A stretch of DNA of 64,000 nucleotides from Brevundimonas sp. (lineage in GTDB: Bacteria > Pseudomonadota > Alphaproteobacteria > Caulobacterales > Caulobacteraceae). Below the pieces are notes generated by a model. The model searched no databases. It had not been told where the DNA came from and saw nothing but the letters and a program-made list of their open reading frames with translations. Position 1 is the first letter of the stretch; each line of letters opens with the position of its first letter. The position numbers and the translations under genes were made by a program. The stretch spans positions 1 to 64,000 of the forward strand of contig NZ_JAUSOE010000104.1 in the NCBI RefSeq assembly GCF_030656255.1, given 5' to 3'. Of this stretch, positions 24,978-34,532 are shown one piece after another.

Positions 24978-27320
24978 CTACAGCCGCCCCTTCCTAAACG
25001 CCTCCGCCTTCTCCGCCGCCGCTTCCGCGCGCCACTTCTTCGGCGCCGACCGGTCCACCTCTTCCCCCGCCCCCGTCAGGGCCTCGTTGGCGAATTCCAG
25101 GTCCAGCAGCTTCATGCGCTTGATCTCGTCGCGCAGGCGGCCGGCTTCCTCGAACTCCAGGTTGGAGGCGGCTTCGCGCATGCGGCCTTCCAGATCCTTG
25201 AGCGCGGCCTGGAAGTTTGAGCCGACGAAGGGTTTGGAGGCTTCGGCGACGCCGGGGCGGGTCAGGCGGTCCATCTCGCGGGACTCATAGGGGCTGTCCA
25301 TCAGCTCCTTGATGTCGCGCTTGACGCTTTCGGGCGTGATGCCGTGTTCGGTGTTGTAGGCCATCTGGCGTTCGCGGCGGCGGTCGGTCTCGGCGATGGC
25401 GCGCTCCATACTGCCGGTCATGCGGTCGGCGTAGAGGATGACGCGGCCGTCGATGTTGCGCGCGGCGCGGCCGATGGTCTGGATCAGCGACGTCTCGGAG
25501 CGCAGGAAGCCCTCCTTGTCCGCGTCCAGGATGGCGACCAGGCCGCACTCGGGGATGTCCAGACCCTCGCGCAGCAGGTTGATGCCGATCAGGCAGTCGA
25601 AGGATCCCAGACGCAGGTCGCGCAGGATCTCGATCCGTTCCAGCGTGTCGACGTCGGAGTGCATGTAGCGGACGCGGATCCCCTGTTCATGCATGTATTC
25701 GGTCAGGTCCTCGGCCATCTTCTTGGTCAGGGTGGTGACCAGGGAGCGGTAGCCGGCGCGGGTGGTGGCCTTGACCTCGTCGATAACGTCGTCGACTTGG
25801 TTGCGGGTCTGGCCGCTGACCGGGCGGATCTCGACCGGCGGGTCGATCAGGCCGGTGGGGCGGATGACCTGTTCGACGAAGACGCCGCCGGCCTGGTCCA
25901 TCTCCCAGGCGCCGGGGGTGGCGCTGACGTGGATCGTCTGGGGGCGCATGGCCTCCCATTCCTCGAACTTCAGCGGGCGGTTGTCGATGCAGGAGGGCAG
26001 GCGGAAGCCGTATTCGGCCAGGGTGGATTTGCGGCGGTAGTCGCCGCGGAACATGCCGTTGATCTGGCCGATGGTGACGTGGCTCTCGTCCACGAACAGC
26101 AGGGCGTTGTCGGGGATGTATTCGAAGAAGGTGGGCGGGGGCTCGCCGGGGGCGCGGCCGGTCAGCCAGCGGGAATAGTTCTCGATGCCGGCGCAGCTGC
26201 CGGTGGCCTCCATCATCTCCAGGTCGAAACGGGTGCGTTGCTCCAGCCGCTGGGCCTCGAGCAGTTTGCCGTTCTCGATCATCCAGTCCAGCGTCTCCTT
26301 CAGCTCGGCCTTGATGCCGGCGGCGGCCTGGTTCAGCGTCGGGCGCGGGGTCACATAGTGGCTGGCGGCGTAGACGGTGATCTCGGCCAGGTCGGCGGTC
26401 TTCTTGCCGGTCAGGGGGTCGAACTCGGCGATGGACTCGATCTCGTCGCCGAACAGGGAGACGCGCCAGGCCCGGTCCTCCTGGTGGACGGGGAAGATCT
26501 CGATGGTGTCGCCGCGTTTGCGGAACATGCCCCGGTCGAAGGTCAGGTCGTTACGCTTGTACTGCAGCGCGATCAGGTCGGCCCGCAGCTTCGACTCGTC
26601 GATCTGGTCCCCCACCTTCAGGGTGAAGGTCATGGCCGTATAGGTCTCGACCGAGCCGATGCCGTAGATGCAGCTGACGCTGGCCACCACGATCACATCC
26701 TCCCGCTCCAGGATCGCCCGCGTCGCCGAGTGCCGCATCCGGTCGATCTGCTCGTTTATGGACGAGTCCTTCTCGATATAGGTGTCGGTGCGGGGGACGT
26801 AGGCTTCGGGCTGGTAGTAGTCGTAGTAGCTGACGAAATATTCGACGGCGTTGTCCGGGAAGAATGACTTGAATTCGGAATAGAGCTGGGCGGCCAGGGT
26901 CTTGTTCGGGGCCAGGATCAGGGCCGGGCGCTGGGTCTGTTCGATGACCTTGGCCATGGTGAAGGTCTTGCCCGAGCCGGTGACGCCCAGCAGCACCTGA
27001 TCGCGGTCGCCCGCCTCGGCCTGGGCCACCAGTTCGGCGATGGCGGCGGGCTGGTCGCCGGCGGGGGTGTATTTGGTCTCGAGCCGGAAGCGGCCGCCCT
27101 TCTTCTTGCCCTCATGCGAGGGGCGGTGCGGGACCCAGTCGGCGGGCGCGGCGACGGGCTCCTCCGGCGTCAGGCGCGGGCCGGTGACGGGGGCGAACAT
27201 CGGCATTTTCCCGGTGTCGCGCTTGAAGGCCGCGGCGGCCTCGCGCACGCCGGGGTCGGGCGTGTGGACGGGCTTGGCGGGTTTGGCGGCGGCGGGCTTC
27301 GGCGTCGAAGAACGGTTCAT
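24978..27320 (-). CDS. uvrB: Excinuclease ABC subunit UvrB
   Basis: Damage-verification helicase of nucleotide excision repair. Motifs are [19 protein letters not shown] (Walker A), the beta-hairpin [31 protein letters not shown] (Walker B/DESH) and [13 protein letters not shown] with QTIGRAARN (helicase V and VI). A C-terminal UVR motif ([31 protein letters not shown]) binds UvrC. At 780 aa it exceeds the usual ~670 because of a Pro/Ala-rich N-terminal extension of about 80 residues and a basic tail ([21 protein letters not shown]), both common in alphaproteobacteria. No Shine-Dalgarno sequence is visible before ATG 27320, and an SOS-type box overlaps that codon. Confidence 0.97.
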   Translation of the reverse strand: MNRSSTPKPAAAKPAKPVHTPDPGVREAAAAFKRDTGKMPMFAPVTGPRLTPEEPVAAPADWVPHRPSHEGKKKGGRFRLETKYTPAGDQPAAIAELVAQAEAGDRDQVLLGVTGSGKTFTMAKVIEQTQRPALILAPNKTLAAQLYSEFKSFFPDNAVEYFVSYYDYYQPEAYVPRTDTYIEKDSSINEQIDRMRHSATRAILEREDVIVVASVSCIYGIGSVETYTAMTFTLKVGDQIDESKLRADLIALQYKRNDLTFDRGMFRKRGDTIEIFPVHQEDRAWRVSLFGDEIESIAEFDPLTGKKTADLAEITVYAASHYVTPRPTLNQAAAGIKAELKETLDWMIENGKLLEAQRLEQRTRFDLEMMEATGSCAGIENYSRWLTGRAPGEPPPTFFEYIPDNALLFVDESHVTIGQINGMFRGDYRRKSTLAEYGFRLPSCIDNRPLKFEEWEAMRPQTIHVSATPGAWEMDQAGGVFVEQVIRPTGLIDPPVEIRPVSGQTRNQVDDVIDEVKATTRAGYRSLVTTLTKKMAEDLTEYMHEQGIRVRYMHSDVDTLERIEILRDLRLGSFDCLIGINLLREGLDIPECGLVAILDADKEGFLRSETSLIQTIGRAARNIDGRVILYADRMTGSMERAIAETDRRRERQMAYNTEHGITPESVKRDIKELMDSPYESREMDRLTRPGVAEASKPFVGSNFQAALKDLEGRMREAASNLEFEEAGRLRDEIKRMKLLDLEFANEALTGAGEEVDRSAPKKWRAEAAAEKAEAFRKGRL

Positions 27321-27324
27321 GAAC
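27310..27324 (-). promoter_or_regulatory. LexA-type SOS box overlapping the uvrB start codon
   Basis: On the minus strand the sequence reads GTTC-ATGAACC-GTTC. This matches the alphaproteobacterial LexA consensus GTTC-N7-GTTC exactly, with the uvrB ATG inside the spacer. A further GTTC lies 5 nt upstream. SOS control of uvrB is biologically sensible. The position inside the start codon is unusual. Confidence 0.65.
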
Positions 27325-27602
27325 AGAACTTAGTGTGCGGGATGCTGCGGCGCCAGTGAGGGTGGGCGGCGGGCGTCAGTGTTCGGTTCAAGGTCTAAAA
27401 ATGGCAGGAAAACGGCGTGATGTGGAAATGTAATGCTTCATTCCGTCGCAATGTGTGGCCATTGGCGCTTAAATTCTCCTTTTTCCGTACAATTATGCGA
27501 CTTTTTAGTTGCGGTATGTAAATCGTGTGCCTACCAAGGTCACCGAACGGATGTATTTGACATCGCAGTGGTATATATCCGTGATATCCAGCTGTTTCCG
27601 TA

Positions 27603-27618
27603 AGTATTGTTCAATACT
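27603..27618. promoter_or_regulatory. 16-bp palindrome before receptor 3
   Basis: AGTATTG-TT-CAATACT is a perfect inverted repeat ending 8 bp before the first possible ATG of receptor 3. It lies in an AT-rich 306-bp spacer that otherwise holds no gene. It is either an operator or an RNA hairpin that would mask the ribosome binding site. Confidence 0.6.
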
Positions 27619-27626
27619 GTTTGTGA

Positions 27627-30593
27627 ATGAGGCGTATGCGTACTCGTAAAAATCACCTTTTGTCGTCGACCATGGTTGGCGGAATTGTGGCGGCGTCGCT
27701 GTCAATGCTTGCAGCTCCTGCCGCGATGGCTCAGGACGCGGCCGTTGCTCAGGCTGACGGGTCCGCCAGCGTCGAAGACATCGTCGTCATCGGTTCGCGC
27801 ATTCGTCGCGACAACTATAACGCCCCGTCGCCGACCCAGGTCGTGACGCGCGAAGAGGCGACCCTGCAGGGCTTCGCCTCGACCACCGAGGCGCTGCAAA
27901 GCACCGCCGTCACGGGCGGCACCTCGCAGATCAACAACTCGTACGGCGGCTATGTCACCGACGGCGGTCCGGGCGCCAACACCATCGGCCTGCGCGGCAT
28001 GAGCCCCAGCCGCACCCTGGTGCTGCTGAACGGCCGTCGCGTCTCGCCGGCCGGTTCGCGCGGCTCGGTCGGCGCGGCCGACCTGAACGTTCTGCCCACC
28101 GCCATCATCGACCGGGTCGAAGTGCTGCGCGACGGCGCCTCGTCGGTCTATGGCTCGGACGCCGTCGCCGGCGTGGTCAACATCCAGACGCGCCAGAACT
28201 TCGAAGGCGTGACGGTCGAGGCCCAGCGTAACGAGCCGCTGGAAGCCAATGGCGCCGGCGGTTCGACCCGTCTGTCGCTGACGGCCGGCGTGCGTGGCGA
28301 CCGCTGGCGCGCGGCCGGTTCGGTCGAACGCTACGAGCGCGACGAACTGACCCTGCGCGACCGCGAGTTCACGCGTTGCCAGACCGACGGCTTCCGCAAC
28401 GGTCAGGATTCGATCGATCCGCTGACCGGCCAGTCGAAATGCTACCCGATCACCACGACCGGCTCAAACGGCGTGACGATCAACACCATCGCCACGGGCG
28501 CGACAACCGGCGTCGCCGCTCCCGGCGCGGTCGGCACGACCTTCAACCGCTGGCGTCCGAACTCGGCCGTTACGACCGGCCTGGTCGGGTTTGAAGGCGT
28601 CGGCGGCACCGGCAACGACGTCAATGTTCGTGACACCTTCGAAGACCGGATGCTGAACGAGTCGCTGGTCACCCCGGTGGACATCACCACCCTGTACGGC
28701 GAAGTCGGCTACGATCTGCAAGCTCTGGGCAATGCCGAGATCTACGGCGAAGCCCTGTTCAACCAGCGCAAGTCGTCGCAGACCGGCTATCGCCAGCTGG
28801 CGCTGGACTACGCCGTCGGCAGCCCGCTGATCCCGACCAATTTGCAGGGCAGCGTCGCCTTCGCAGACCAAGGCCTGAACCAGGGCGATGACGTCGGCGT
28901 CCGCGCCTTCATCGGCTTCGGCAACGATCATTCCGAACAGGAAGTCGATTTCGGCCGCTATGTCGTCGGCATCAAGGGCGACTTCTTCCTGCCGGAATGG
29001 CGCTATGACGCCTACGCCAGCTATTCGCGCTCCAAGTCGACCTACACCAGCGAACAGTTCCTGACCGATAACCTGATCGCGTCTCTGGACGTGGTCAGCA
29101 ACGGTTCGGGCGGTTTCCAGTGCGCTGATCTGGCGTCGAACCCGGGCTGTATCGCCGCCCCGGCCCTGACAACCCAGACCATAGCCGGCGCCCTGCCGCA
29201 GGATTGGGTCGACTATGTCTTCCGTCCGGTGACCGGCACGACCGAGTTCATCGAGAAGGTGGTCAGCTTCGGCATCGACGGTCCTCTGTTCAGCCTGCCG
29301 GCCGGCCGCGTCATGGGCTATTTCGGAGCCGAATGGCGCGAGTCCGAGATCGACGACACCCCTGGTCTCGATTCCCAGCTGGGCAACACCTACAACTACT
29401 CGACCTCGGCCATCACGCGCGGCTCGGACTCGGTGAAGGAAGTGTTCGGCGAAATCGAAGCGCCGATCCTGGTCGATCTGCCGGGCGTGCGCGAACTGAC
29501 CCTGAACGGTTCGTTCCGCTATACCGATTATGACTCCTACGGCGACGACACGACCTACAAGGTCGGTCTGGTCTATCGTCCGATCGACTGGATCACCCTG
29601 CGCGGCACCTATGGCACCTCGTATCGCGCCCCGGCGCTGTTCGAGCAGTATGTGGGCGCCACCTCGGGCTTCCTGTCGAACGCCAGCGACGCCTGCAACG
29701 AGTTCGGCGCAGACGGCGTAAACGCCAACCGGGTCGCCAACTGCCGGGCCGAAGGCCTGCCGGACACCTATGAGGCGACCACCGGCGTTCAGGTCATTAC
29801 CGAAGGCGGCGCCGACGCCGGCCTGTCGGCCGAGACTTCGACCAACATGACCGTCGGCCTGGTGATCCAGCCGCCGCTGCCCTCGGGTTGGGGCGATCTG
29901 GCCTTCGCCGTCGATTATTACGAGATCGAGGTCGAGAACGGCGTGTCGCGCACCGGCGCCGCGGAAATCCTGGACCGTTGTTACGACTCCAATCCGGAAG
30001 ATTTCGCGGCCGACGCCGGCTTCTGCCGCCTGGTGTCGCGTGATCCGGCCGACAACGGCCTGACCGTCTCGGACAGCTACGTCAACCTGGCCACCGACAA
30101 TGTGAAGGGGCTGGATTACACGGTCCGTTATCGCAAGGACGTCGGCCCCGGCACGGCGCTGTTCAACCTGGCGGTCACCCAGTACACGGAAATTTCGAGC
30201 AAGCTGTTCGCCGAAGATCCGCTGGAAGACTACACCGGCATGATCAACAATCCGGAGTTCACCGGAACGGCTGACGTCTCCTACGCCTGGGACAAGTGGC
30301 GCGTGCGCTACGGCGTCGAATGGATCCAGGGCACCGACAGCTACGCCTATTACGAAGAAGATCCGGCGACCTCTGACCTGGACCTCGAGACCGACGACTA
30401 CTGGTTGCACAACGCTTCGGTCCAATATGCGTCCGACGGTTGGACCGCCACGCTCGGCGTTCGCAACCTGTTCAACGAAGACCCGCCGACCATCTCGTCT
30501 GGCTATTACAACCGGGTCGGCAACGCTCCGCTGTACTCGGGCTACGACTACCTGGGCCGCACGGCCTTCGTGAACCTGACCAAGTCCTTCTAA
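27627..30593 (+). CDS. TonB-dependent receptor 3
   Basis: A 988-aa outer-membrane receptor. The signal peptide is MRRMRTRKNHLLSSTMVGGIVAASLSMLAAPAAMAQ. The TonB box is VEDIVVIGSRIRRDNYNAPSP. The plug reads GANTIGLRGMSPSRTLVLLNGRRVSPAGSRG and DRVEVLRDGASSVYGSDAVAGVVNI, and the barrel ends YDYLGRTAFVNLTKSF with the terminal Phe typical of outer-membrane barrels. The IGSRIRR and GRRV wording places it in the large receptor group often associated with oligosaccharides or peptides, but the ligand is not deducible. The start is ATG 27627 or ATG 27636. Cys pairs in the barrel (for example ACNEFG...NCRAEG) suggest disulfides in extracellular loops. Confidence 0.93.
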   Translation: MRRMRTRKNHLLSSTMVGGIVAASLSMLAAPAAMAQDAAVAQADGSASVEDIVVIGSRIRRDNYNAPSPTQVVTREEATLQGFASTTEALQSTAVTGGTSQINNSYGGYVTDGGPGANTIGLRGMSPSRTLVLLNGRRVSPAGSRGSVGAADLNVLPTAIIDRVEVLRDGASSVYGSDAVAGVVNIQTRQNFEGVTVEAQRNEPLEANGAGGSTRLSLTAGVRGDRWRAAGSVERYERDELTLRDREFTRCQTDGFRNGQDSIDPLTGQSKCYPITTTGSNGVTINTIATGATTGVAAPGAVGTTFNRWRPNSAVTTGLVGFEGVGGTGNDVNVRDTFEDRMLNESLVTPVDITTLYGEVGYDLQALGNAEIYGEALFNQRKSSQTGYRQLALDYAVGSPLIPTNLQGSVAFADQGLNQGDDVGVRAFIGFGNDHSEQEVDFGRYVVGIKGDFFLPEWRYDAYASYSRSKSTYTSEQFLTDNLIASLDVVSNGSGGFQCADLASNPGCIAAPALTTQTIAGALPQDWVDYVFRPVTGTTEFIEKVVSFGIDGPLFSLPAGRVMGYFGAEWRESEIDDTPGLDSQLGNTYNYSTSAITRGSDSVKEVFGEIEAPILVDLPGVRELTLNGSFRYTDYDSYGDDTTYKVGLVYRPIDWITLRGTYGTSYRAPALFEQYVGATSGFLSNASDACNEFGADGVNANRVANCRAEGLPDTYEATTGVQVITEGGADAGLSAETSTNMTVGLVIQPPLPSGWGDLAFAVDYYEIEVENGVSRTGAAEILDRCYDSNPEDFAADAGFCRLVSRDPADNGLTVSDSYVNLATDNVKGLDYTVRYRKDVGPGTALFNLAVTQYTEISSKLFAEDPLEDYTGMINNPEFTGTADVSYAWDKWRVRYGVEWIQGTDSYAYYEEDPATSDLDLETDDYWLHNASVQYASDGWTATLGVRNLFNEDPPTISSGYYNRVGNAPLYSGYDYLGRTAFVNLTKSF

Positions 30594-30619
30594 GGACGGC
30601 GTCAAGCGAACCGGACTAA

Positions 30620-30650
30620 GGGCGGCGGACTTCGGTTCGCCGCCCTTTTT
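30620..30650 (+). terminator. Terminator of receptor 3
   Basis: GGGCGGCGGAC-TTCG-GTTCGCCGCCC is an 11-bp stem with a UUCG tetraloop, one G-U pair, and TTTTT after it. Confidence 0.95.
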
Positions 30651-30692
30651 CGTTCTTGAAAGCGTAGAGAACGTCACGAACTTGACTCCCTC

Positions 30693-30730
30693 ATACAGTA
30701 TGTCCCATACACTGTGTGTCACACACTATA
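30693..30730. promoter_or_regulatory. Promoter/operator region of the PadR operon
   Basis: A -35-like TTGACT at 30682 is followed by overlapping inverted repeats. CAGTATG-TCC-CATAC covers 30696-30710, and TGTGTG-T-CACACA is centred at 30719. PadR regulators bind such ATAC/GTAT and TGT/ACA dyads at their own promoters. The assignment is positional. Confidence 0.5.
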
Positions 30731-30756
30731 CGACGTCGTCAGTCGGGAGCGCGGGT

Positions 30757-31089
30757 TTGAGCCAGGATGAGGAACTGCTGTTCGAGAGCCTGCGGCTGGA
30801 GCTGCGGCGGGGGTCGTTGATCCTGGCCGTGCTGGCGAGCTTGCGGCGCGAGCAATACGGCTATTCGCTACGGGTCGCGCTGGGCGAAGCCGGGATCGAG
30901 ATGGAGGAGAGCACCTTGTATCCGCTGCTGCGTCGGCTGGAGAGTCAGGGGCTGCTGGACAGCGAGTGGCGCGAGGAGGAGCGGCGCAGGAAGCGGTTCT
31001 ATCGTCTGTCGCCGCGCGGGGAGGCCATGCTGGCGCGGCTGGCGGCCGAATGGCGGGGCCTGTCGGCCTCGCTGGAGAAGATGCTGTGA
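30757..31089 (+). CDS. PadR-family transcriptional regulator
   Basis: Winged-helix regulator of about 110 aa: LRRGSLILAVLASLRREQYGYSLRVALGEAGIEMEESTLYPLLRRLESQGLLDSEWREEERRRKRFYRLSPRGEAML. The first half is the PadR HTH and the rest the wing and dimer helix. I prefer the TTG at 30757 (LSQDEELLFE), which has GGGAG upstream. The track ATG at 30682 lies inside the promoter-like region. It is directly followed by, and probably co-regulated with, a HAAS-domain membrane protein, a widespread PadR partner arrangement. Confidence 0.85.
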   Translation: MSQDEELLFESLRLELRRGSLILAVLASLRREQYGYSLRVALGEAGIEMEESTLYPLLRRLESQGLLDSEWREEERRRKRFYRLSPRGEAMLARLAAEWRGLSASLEKML

Positions 31090-31115
31090 ACATCGGGAAA
31101 GAGGGAGAGCGTGGG

Positions 31116-32228
31116 ATGGACCTGGTTGAATCCTATCTGAAGGCCGTGGCGGCCCAGCTGCCGAAGGCGACGCGCGACGACATCGTCGCCGAGCTGCGTG
31201 ACGAGATCATGGGGCGGCTCGAGGCGCTGGAAGAGCGGCTGGGCCGGACGCCGAGCGATGACGAGGTCGAGGCCCTGCTGCGCGAGGTCGGGCACCCGCT
31301 GACCGTGGCGGCGCGCTATCGGTCGGGGCCGCAGGCGCTGATCGGGCCGGAGCTGTATCCGTGGTGGCTGTTCGCGGTGAAGACCGCGCTGCTGGTGATG
31401 GCGTGCGTCACCCTGGTCGGGGTGGTGGCGCGGGTGCTGGGGGGCGACCTGTATGTGGGGCAGTCCCTCGGCGATGTCGTCGGCGGCCTGGTCAGCGGGG
31501 CGGTGTCGGTGATCGGGGTGGTGACCTTGATCGGCTTCGTGCTGGAGCGGCAGGAGAAGAAGCCGGACTTCATCGCCAAATGGCGGGTCAAGGACCTGGG
31601 CCTGTTCGAATTGGGCGGCGACATCGACGCCGAGACCTGGGGCCAGAGGCTGGCGCGCGGCGGGGCGGCGCTGCGCGAGGGCGCGGCCGCCAAGTCGGGG
31701 CCGGCGGTCAGGAAGAGCGCCGAGATGTCGCCGGTGGCGCGGGCGGTGTCCAGCGCCATCGCCTGGGCGGTCCTGCTGCTGTGGTGGACCGGTCTGCTGC
31801 CGGTCGCCTCGATCCGGCCCGACGAGGTGGCGGGGGTGCTGGACGGCGTCGACTACGGCCGGATCCTGGGACAGATCGTGGAGGCCGCCTATTGGCCCGT
31901 GACCCTGTTCGCGGCGGCCAAGGTGGTGTTCGACCTGATGCGGGCGGCGTCGGGCGGCGATGTGCGGCTGACGGCCCTGGGCGACATCGGGTTTGGGGCG
32001 GCGGCGGCCTGGGGTCTGCTGTGGCTGTGGTTCTGGTCGCCGCTGACGCCGGTGATCTGGGTCGGAACGGTGACGGAGTTCGCCGAGCGCCTCCAGTCGA
32101 CCTTCCATCGGACGGCGGGCGACGGCGGCGGGCTGGCGGCGATCCTGATGCTGATCGTGGTCTGGGCCTTCCTGGGCGAAATCTGGCGGATGGTGCGGGC
32201 GGCGGGGCGACTGGTCGCGGGACGTTGA
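31116..32228 (+). CDS. HAAS-domain (DUF1700-like) membrane protein
   Basis: A 370-aa protein. The N-terminal HAAS-like helical domain is MDLVESYLKAVAAQLPKATRDDIVAELRDEIMGRLEALEERLGRTPSDDEVEALLREVGHPLTVAARY. About six membrane helices follow (WWLFAVKTALLVMACVTLVGVV, LVSGAVSVIGVVTLIGFVL, AVSSAIAWAVLLLWWTGLL, FGAAAAWGLLWLWFWSPL, GLAAILMLIVVWAFLGEIW). The start at ATG 31116 has GAGGGAGAG upstream. GTG 31086, overlapping the PadR stop, is possible too. In known PadR-HAAS pairs the membrane protein is the main regulated target. Its molecular activity is unknown. Confidence 0.82.
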   Translation: MDLVESYLKAVAAQLPKATRDDIVAELRDEIMGRLEALEERLGRTPSDDEVEALLREVGHPLTVAARYRSGPQALIGPELYPWWLFAVKTALLVMACVTLVGVVARVLGGDLYVGQSLGDVVGGLVSGAVSVIGVVTLIGFVLERQEKKPDFIAKWRVKDLGLFELGGDIDAETWGQRLARGGAALREGAAAKSGPAVRKSAEMSPVARAVSSAIAWAVLLLWWTGLLPVASIRPDEVAGVLDGVDYGRILGQIVEAAYWPVTLFAAAKVVFDLMRAASGGDVRLTALGDIGFGAAAAWGLLWLWFWSPLTPVIWVGTVTEFAERLQSTFHRTAGDGGGLAAILMLIVVWAFLGEIWRMVRAAGRLVAGR

Positions 32229-32306
32229 AGGGGCGTTGAACCTCCGGCCGGTTTCGCCGTTGCTGTCCATCGGCGGCGCTGGGCGGCCGGGGGCGAGAGC
32301 GACTGA

Positions 32307-34082
32307 GTGACTTTACAACAGGGTTTGGCCTTCGGCCTGGTGGGCCTGACGGTCGCGGCCTTCATCTGGGGGCGGTTCCGCTATGACCTGGTCGCCGTCG
32401 CGGCCCTGGTGGCGGGGTTGGCCATCGGGGTGATCCCGGCCGAGGCGGCGTTCGAGGGGTTCTCCAACGATGTGACGGTGATCATCGCCTGCGCCTTGAT
32501 CGTGTCGGCGGCCTTCGCCAAGTCCGGCATCGTCGAAATGGCCCTGAAGCGGATCATGCCGTATCTGAAGACTGAGCGGTCTCAGGTGCCGGTGCTGACC
32601 ACGGCCGTGACCCTGTTGTCGATGGTGACGAAGAACGTCGGCGCCCTGGCCATCATGATGCCGGTCGCGCTGCAGGTCAGCCGGCGCACGGGGACCAAAC
32701 AGTCGCGGCTGCTGATGCCCATGGCCTTTGGCGCCATGGCTGGGGGGATGGTGACCCTGGTGGGGACCGCGCCCAACATCCTGGTCGCCGAGGTGCGCCA
32801 GGACATGATCGGCGAGCCGTTCCAGATGTTCGACTATGCGCCGGTGGGTCTGATCCTGACCGGCGTGGCCCTGGTGTTTCTGGCCTTCGGCTATCGGCTG
32901 CTGCCCAAGGACCGGACGGGGAGCATCGGCCTATCGGCGGCCCTGTCGGCCAACGCCTATCTGACCGAGGCGCGGGTGCCCGACGACTGGACCCTGGAGG
33001 TCAGGCCGATCAGCGCCCTCAGGGCCATGGCGCCGGACGATATCCAGGTGATGGCCCTGATCCGTGACGGCAAGCGCAAGACCCGGCCGCGCGGCAACAC
33101 CCTGGTGCGGGCCGGGGACACCCTGCTGATCAAGGGCGATCAGGAAGCGCTGGAAGAATTCATCGTCGCGACCAAGCTGAAGCTGGTGCGCGGCGACCGG
33201 CCGGTGCTGCTGGAAGAGGCCAAGGACGAGGTCCATCTGGTCGAGGCGGTGATCGGGGCGGACTCGTCCCTGACGGGGCAGTCGGTGCGGTCGCTGGACC
33301 TTTACGGCCAATACGGGCTGAACCTGCTGGGCGTGTCGCGCAGCGGCTATGAACTGACCCAGCATCTGCGGACGGCCAAGCTTCAGGCCGGGGACGTGCT
33401 GCTGTTGCAGGGATCGGAATCCGGCCTGCCGGGGCGGCTGGCGACCCTGGGCCTGCTGCCGCTGGCCGAGCGCGAGATGCGGCTGGGCGGCAAGCGGCGC
33501 AAATTCCTGCCGGCCGTGGTGCTGGCGGCGGCCATGGTGATGGTCGGGTTCGGCCTGATCCCTGTGGCCATCGCCTTCTTCGGGGCGGCGGTGGTGATCG
33601 TGGCCATGGGCGGGCTGAAGATGCGCGAGGCCTATGCCGCGCTGGACGGGCCGCTGCTGGTGCTGATCGCCGCCCTGATCCCGGTGTCGGACGCGATCCA
33701 GCAGACGGGTGGGGCGGACCTGATCGCCGGGGGGCTGAAGTCGGTGTTCCAAGGCATTCCGCCCGTGGTGGCGGTGGCGGGCATGATGTTCGCGGCCATG
33801 GCGGTGACGCCCTTCCTGAACAATGCCGCGACGGTTTTGGTGGTGGCGCCCATCGCCGCGACCCTGGCCCAGCAGTTGGGCTACCGGCCCGACCCATTCC
33901 TGATGGCGGTGGCGGTGGGGGCGGCGTGCGACTTCCTGACCCCCATAGGGCACCAGTGCAATACGCTGGTCATGGGGCCGGGGGGATACAAGTTCTCAGA
34001 CTATCCCAAGCTGGGGGCGCCGCTAAGCCTGCTGGTGCTGGTGATCGGTCCGCCGGTCATCCTGCTGTTCTGGCCGATGTGA
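32307..34082 (+). CDS. SLC13/ArsB-type permease with two TrkA_C domains
   Basis: A 591-aa ion transporter of the DASS/CitT-ArsB superfamily. It has an N-terminal membrane half (VIIACALIVSAAFAKSGIVEMAL, SMVTKNVGALAIMMPVALQV, GGMVTLVGTAPNILVAEV). The TAPN motif is the family's substrate/Na+ site. A cytoplasmic insert follows with two RCK-C (TrkA_C) domains (WTLEVRPISAL...GNTLVRAGDTLLIKGDQEALEEF and LTGQSVRSLDLYGQYGLNLLGVSR...LQAGDVLLLQGSE). The membrane half then repeats (AVTPFLNNAATVLVVAPIA, FLTPIGHQCNTLVMGPGGY). The start is GTG 32307. Likely a Na+-coupled anion transporter (sulfate or dicarboxylate), but the substrate is not determined. Confidence 0.88.
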   Translation: MTLQQGLAFGLVGLTVAAFIWGRFRYDLVAVAALVAGLAIGVIPAEAAFEGFSNDVTVIIACALIVSAAFAKSGIVEMALKRIMPYLKTERSQVPVLTTAVTLLSMVTKNVGALAIMMPVALQVSRRTGTKQSRLLMPMAFGAMAGGMVTLVGTAPNILVAEVRQDMIGEPFQMFDYAPVGLILTGVALVFLAFGYRLLPKDRTGSIGLSAALSANAYLTEARVPDDWTLEVRPISALRAMAPDDIQVMALIRDGKRKTRPRGNTLVRAGDTLLIKGDQEALEEFIVATKLKLVRGDRPVLLEEAKDEVHLVEAVIGADSSLTGQSVRSLDLYGQYGLNLLGVSRSGYELTQHLRTAKLQAGDVLLLQGSESGLPGRLATLGLLPLAEREMRLGGKRRKFLPAVVLAAAMVMVGFGLIPVAIAFFGAAVVIVAMGGLKMREAYAALDGPLLVLIAALIPVSDAIQQTGGADLIAGGLKSVFQGIPPVVAVAGMMFAAMAVTPFLNNAATVLVVAPIAATLAQQLGYRPDPFLMAVAVGAACDFLTPIGHQCNTLVMGPGGYKFSDYPKLGAPLSLLVLVIGPPVILLFWPM

Positions 34083-34084
34083 GA

Positions 34085-34114
34085 AGCGCCGGTCCCTGTG
34101 CTGGGACCGGCGCT
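34085..34114. terminator. Bidirectional hairpin terminator
   Basis: AGCGCCGGTCCC-TGTGCT-GGGACCGGCGCT is a perfect 12-bp stem between the converging permease and CVNH genes. There is no U-run. Confidence 0.7.
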
Positions 34115-34122
34115 AGCGGCCG

Positions 34123-34440
34123 TTAGGTCGAGCGGGAGGGCGCGACGGCGCAGGTCAGTCGGCCGTTGTCGTTCTGGATCTGGGCCCCCCGGCAGCTGCG
34201 GACGCTCAGGGTCGAAGAGACCGACTGGCCGTCCTTGGCGATGCAGCGCGCGCGCAGGCGGTCGCCATTCAGGCTGATGCTGCGGCAGGTCTCGCGATAG
34301 GCGCCCACCGGCAGGGCGCGGCCCGAGGCGGCCGGTTCCGGGCTCGGACGGTCCTGGGCCGTGGCGGTGAAGGCGACCAGGCCGGCGGCCCCGATGGCCG
34401 CGCTGATGGTGGCGAGGGTGGAAAGAGACAGTCGTATCAA
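34123..34440 (-). CDS. Secreted CVNH-like (cyanovirin-N homology) protein
   Basis: A 105-aa exported protein. The signal peptide ends ...AGLVAFTATAQ-D. The mature part shows the CVNH pattern GAYRETCRSISLNGDRLRARCIAKDGQSVSSTLSVRSCRGAQIQNDNGRLTC, with four Cys and the closing NxNGxLxC signature. CVNH domains bind carbohydrates in characterised members. It stands alone between a permease and a peptidase gene, so its target is unknown. Only one half-repeat of the cyanovirin double fold is present. The assignment is pattern-based. Confidence 0.72.
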   Translation of the reverse strand: MIRLSLSTLATISAAIGAAGLVAFTATAQDRPSPEPAASGRALPVGAYRETCRSISLNGDRLRARCIAKDGQSVSSTLSVRSCRGAQIQNDNGRLTCAVAPSRST

Positions 34441-34532
34441 GGCGTAGCTCCCGTTTTTCTATTTGCGCCTCTGCGGGCGAAAAACGAGGTTATGCCTGTC
34501 TGGGCCTGTGTCCAGCCCTGATCGCCGGGTCG

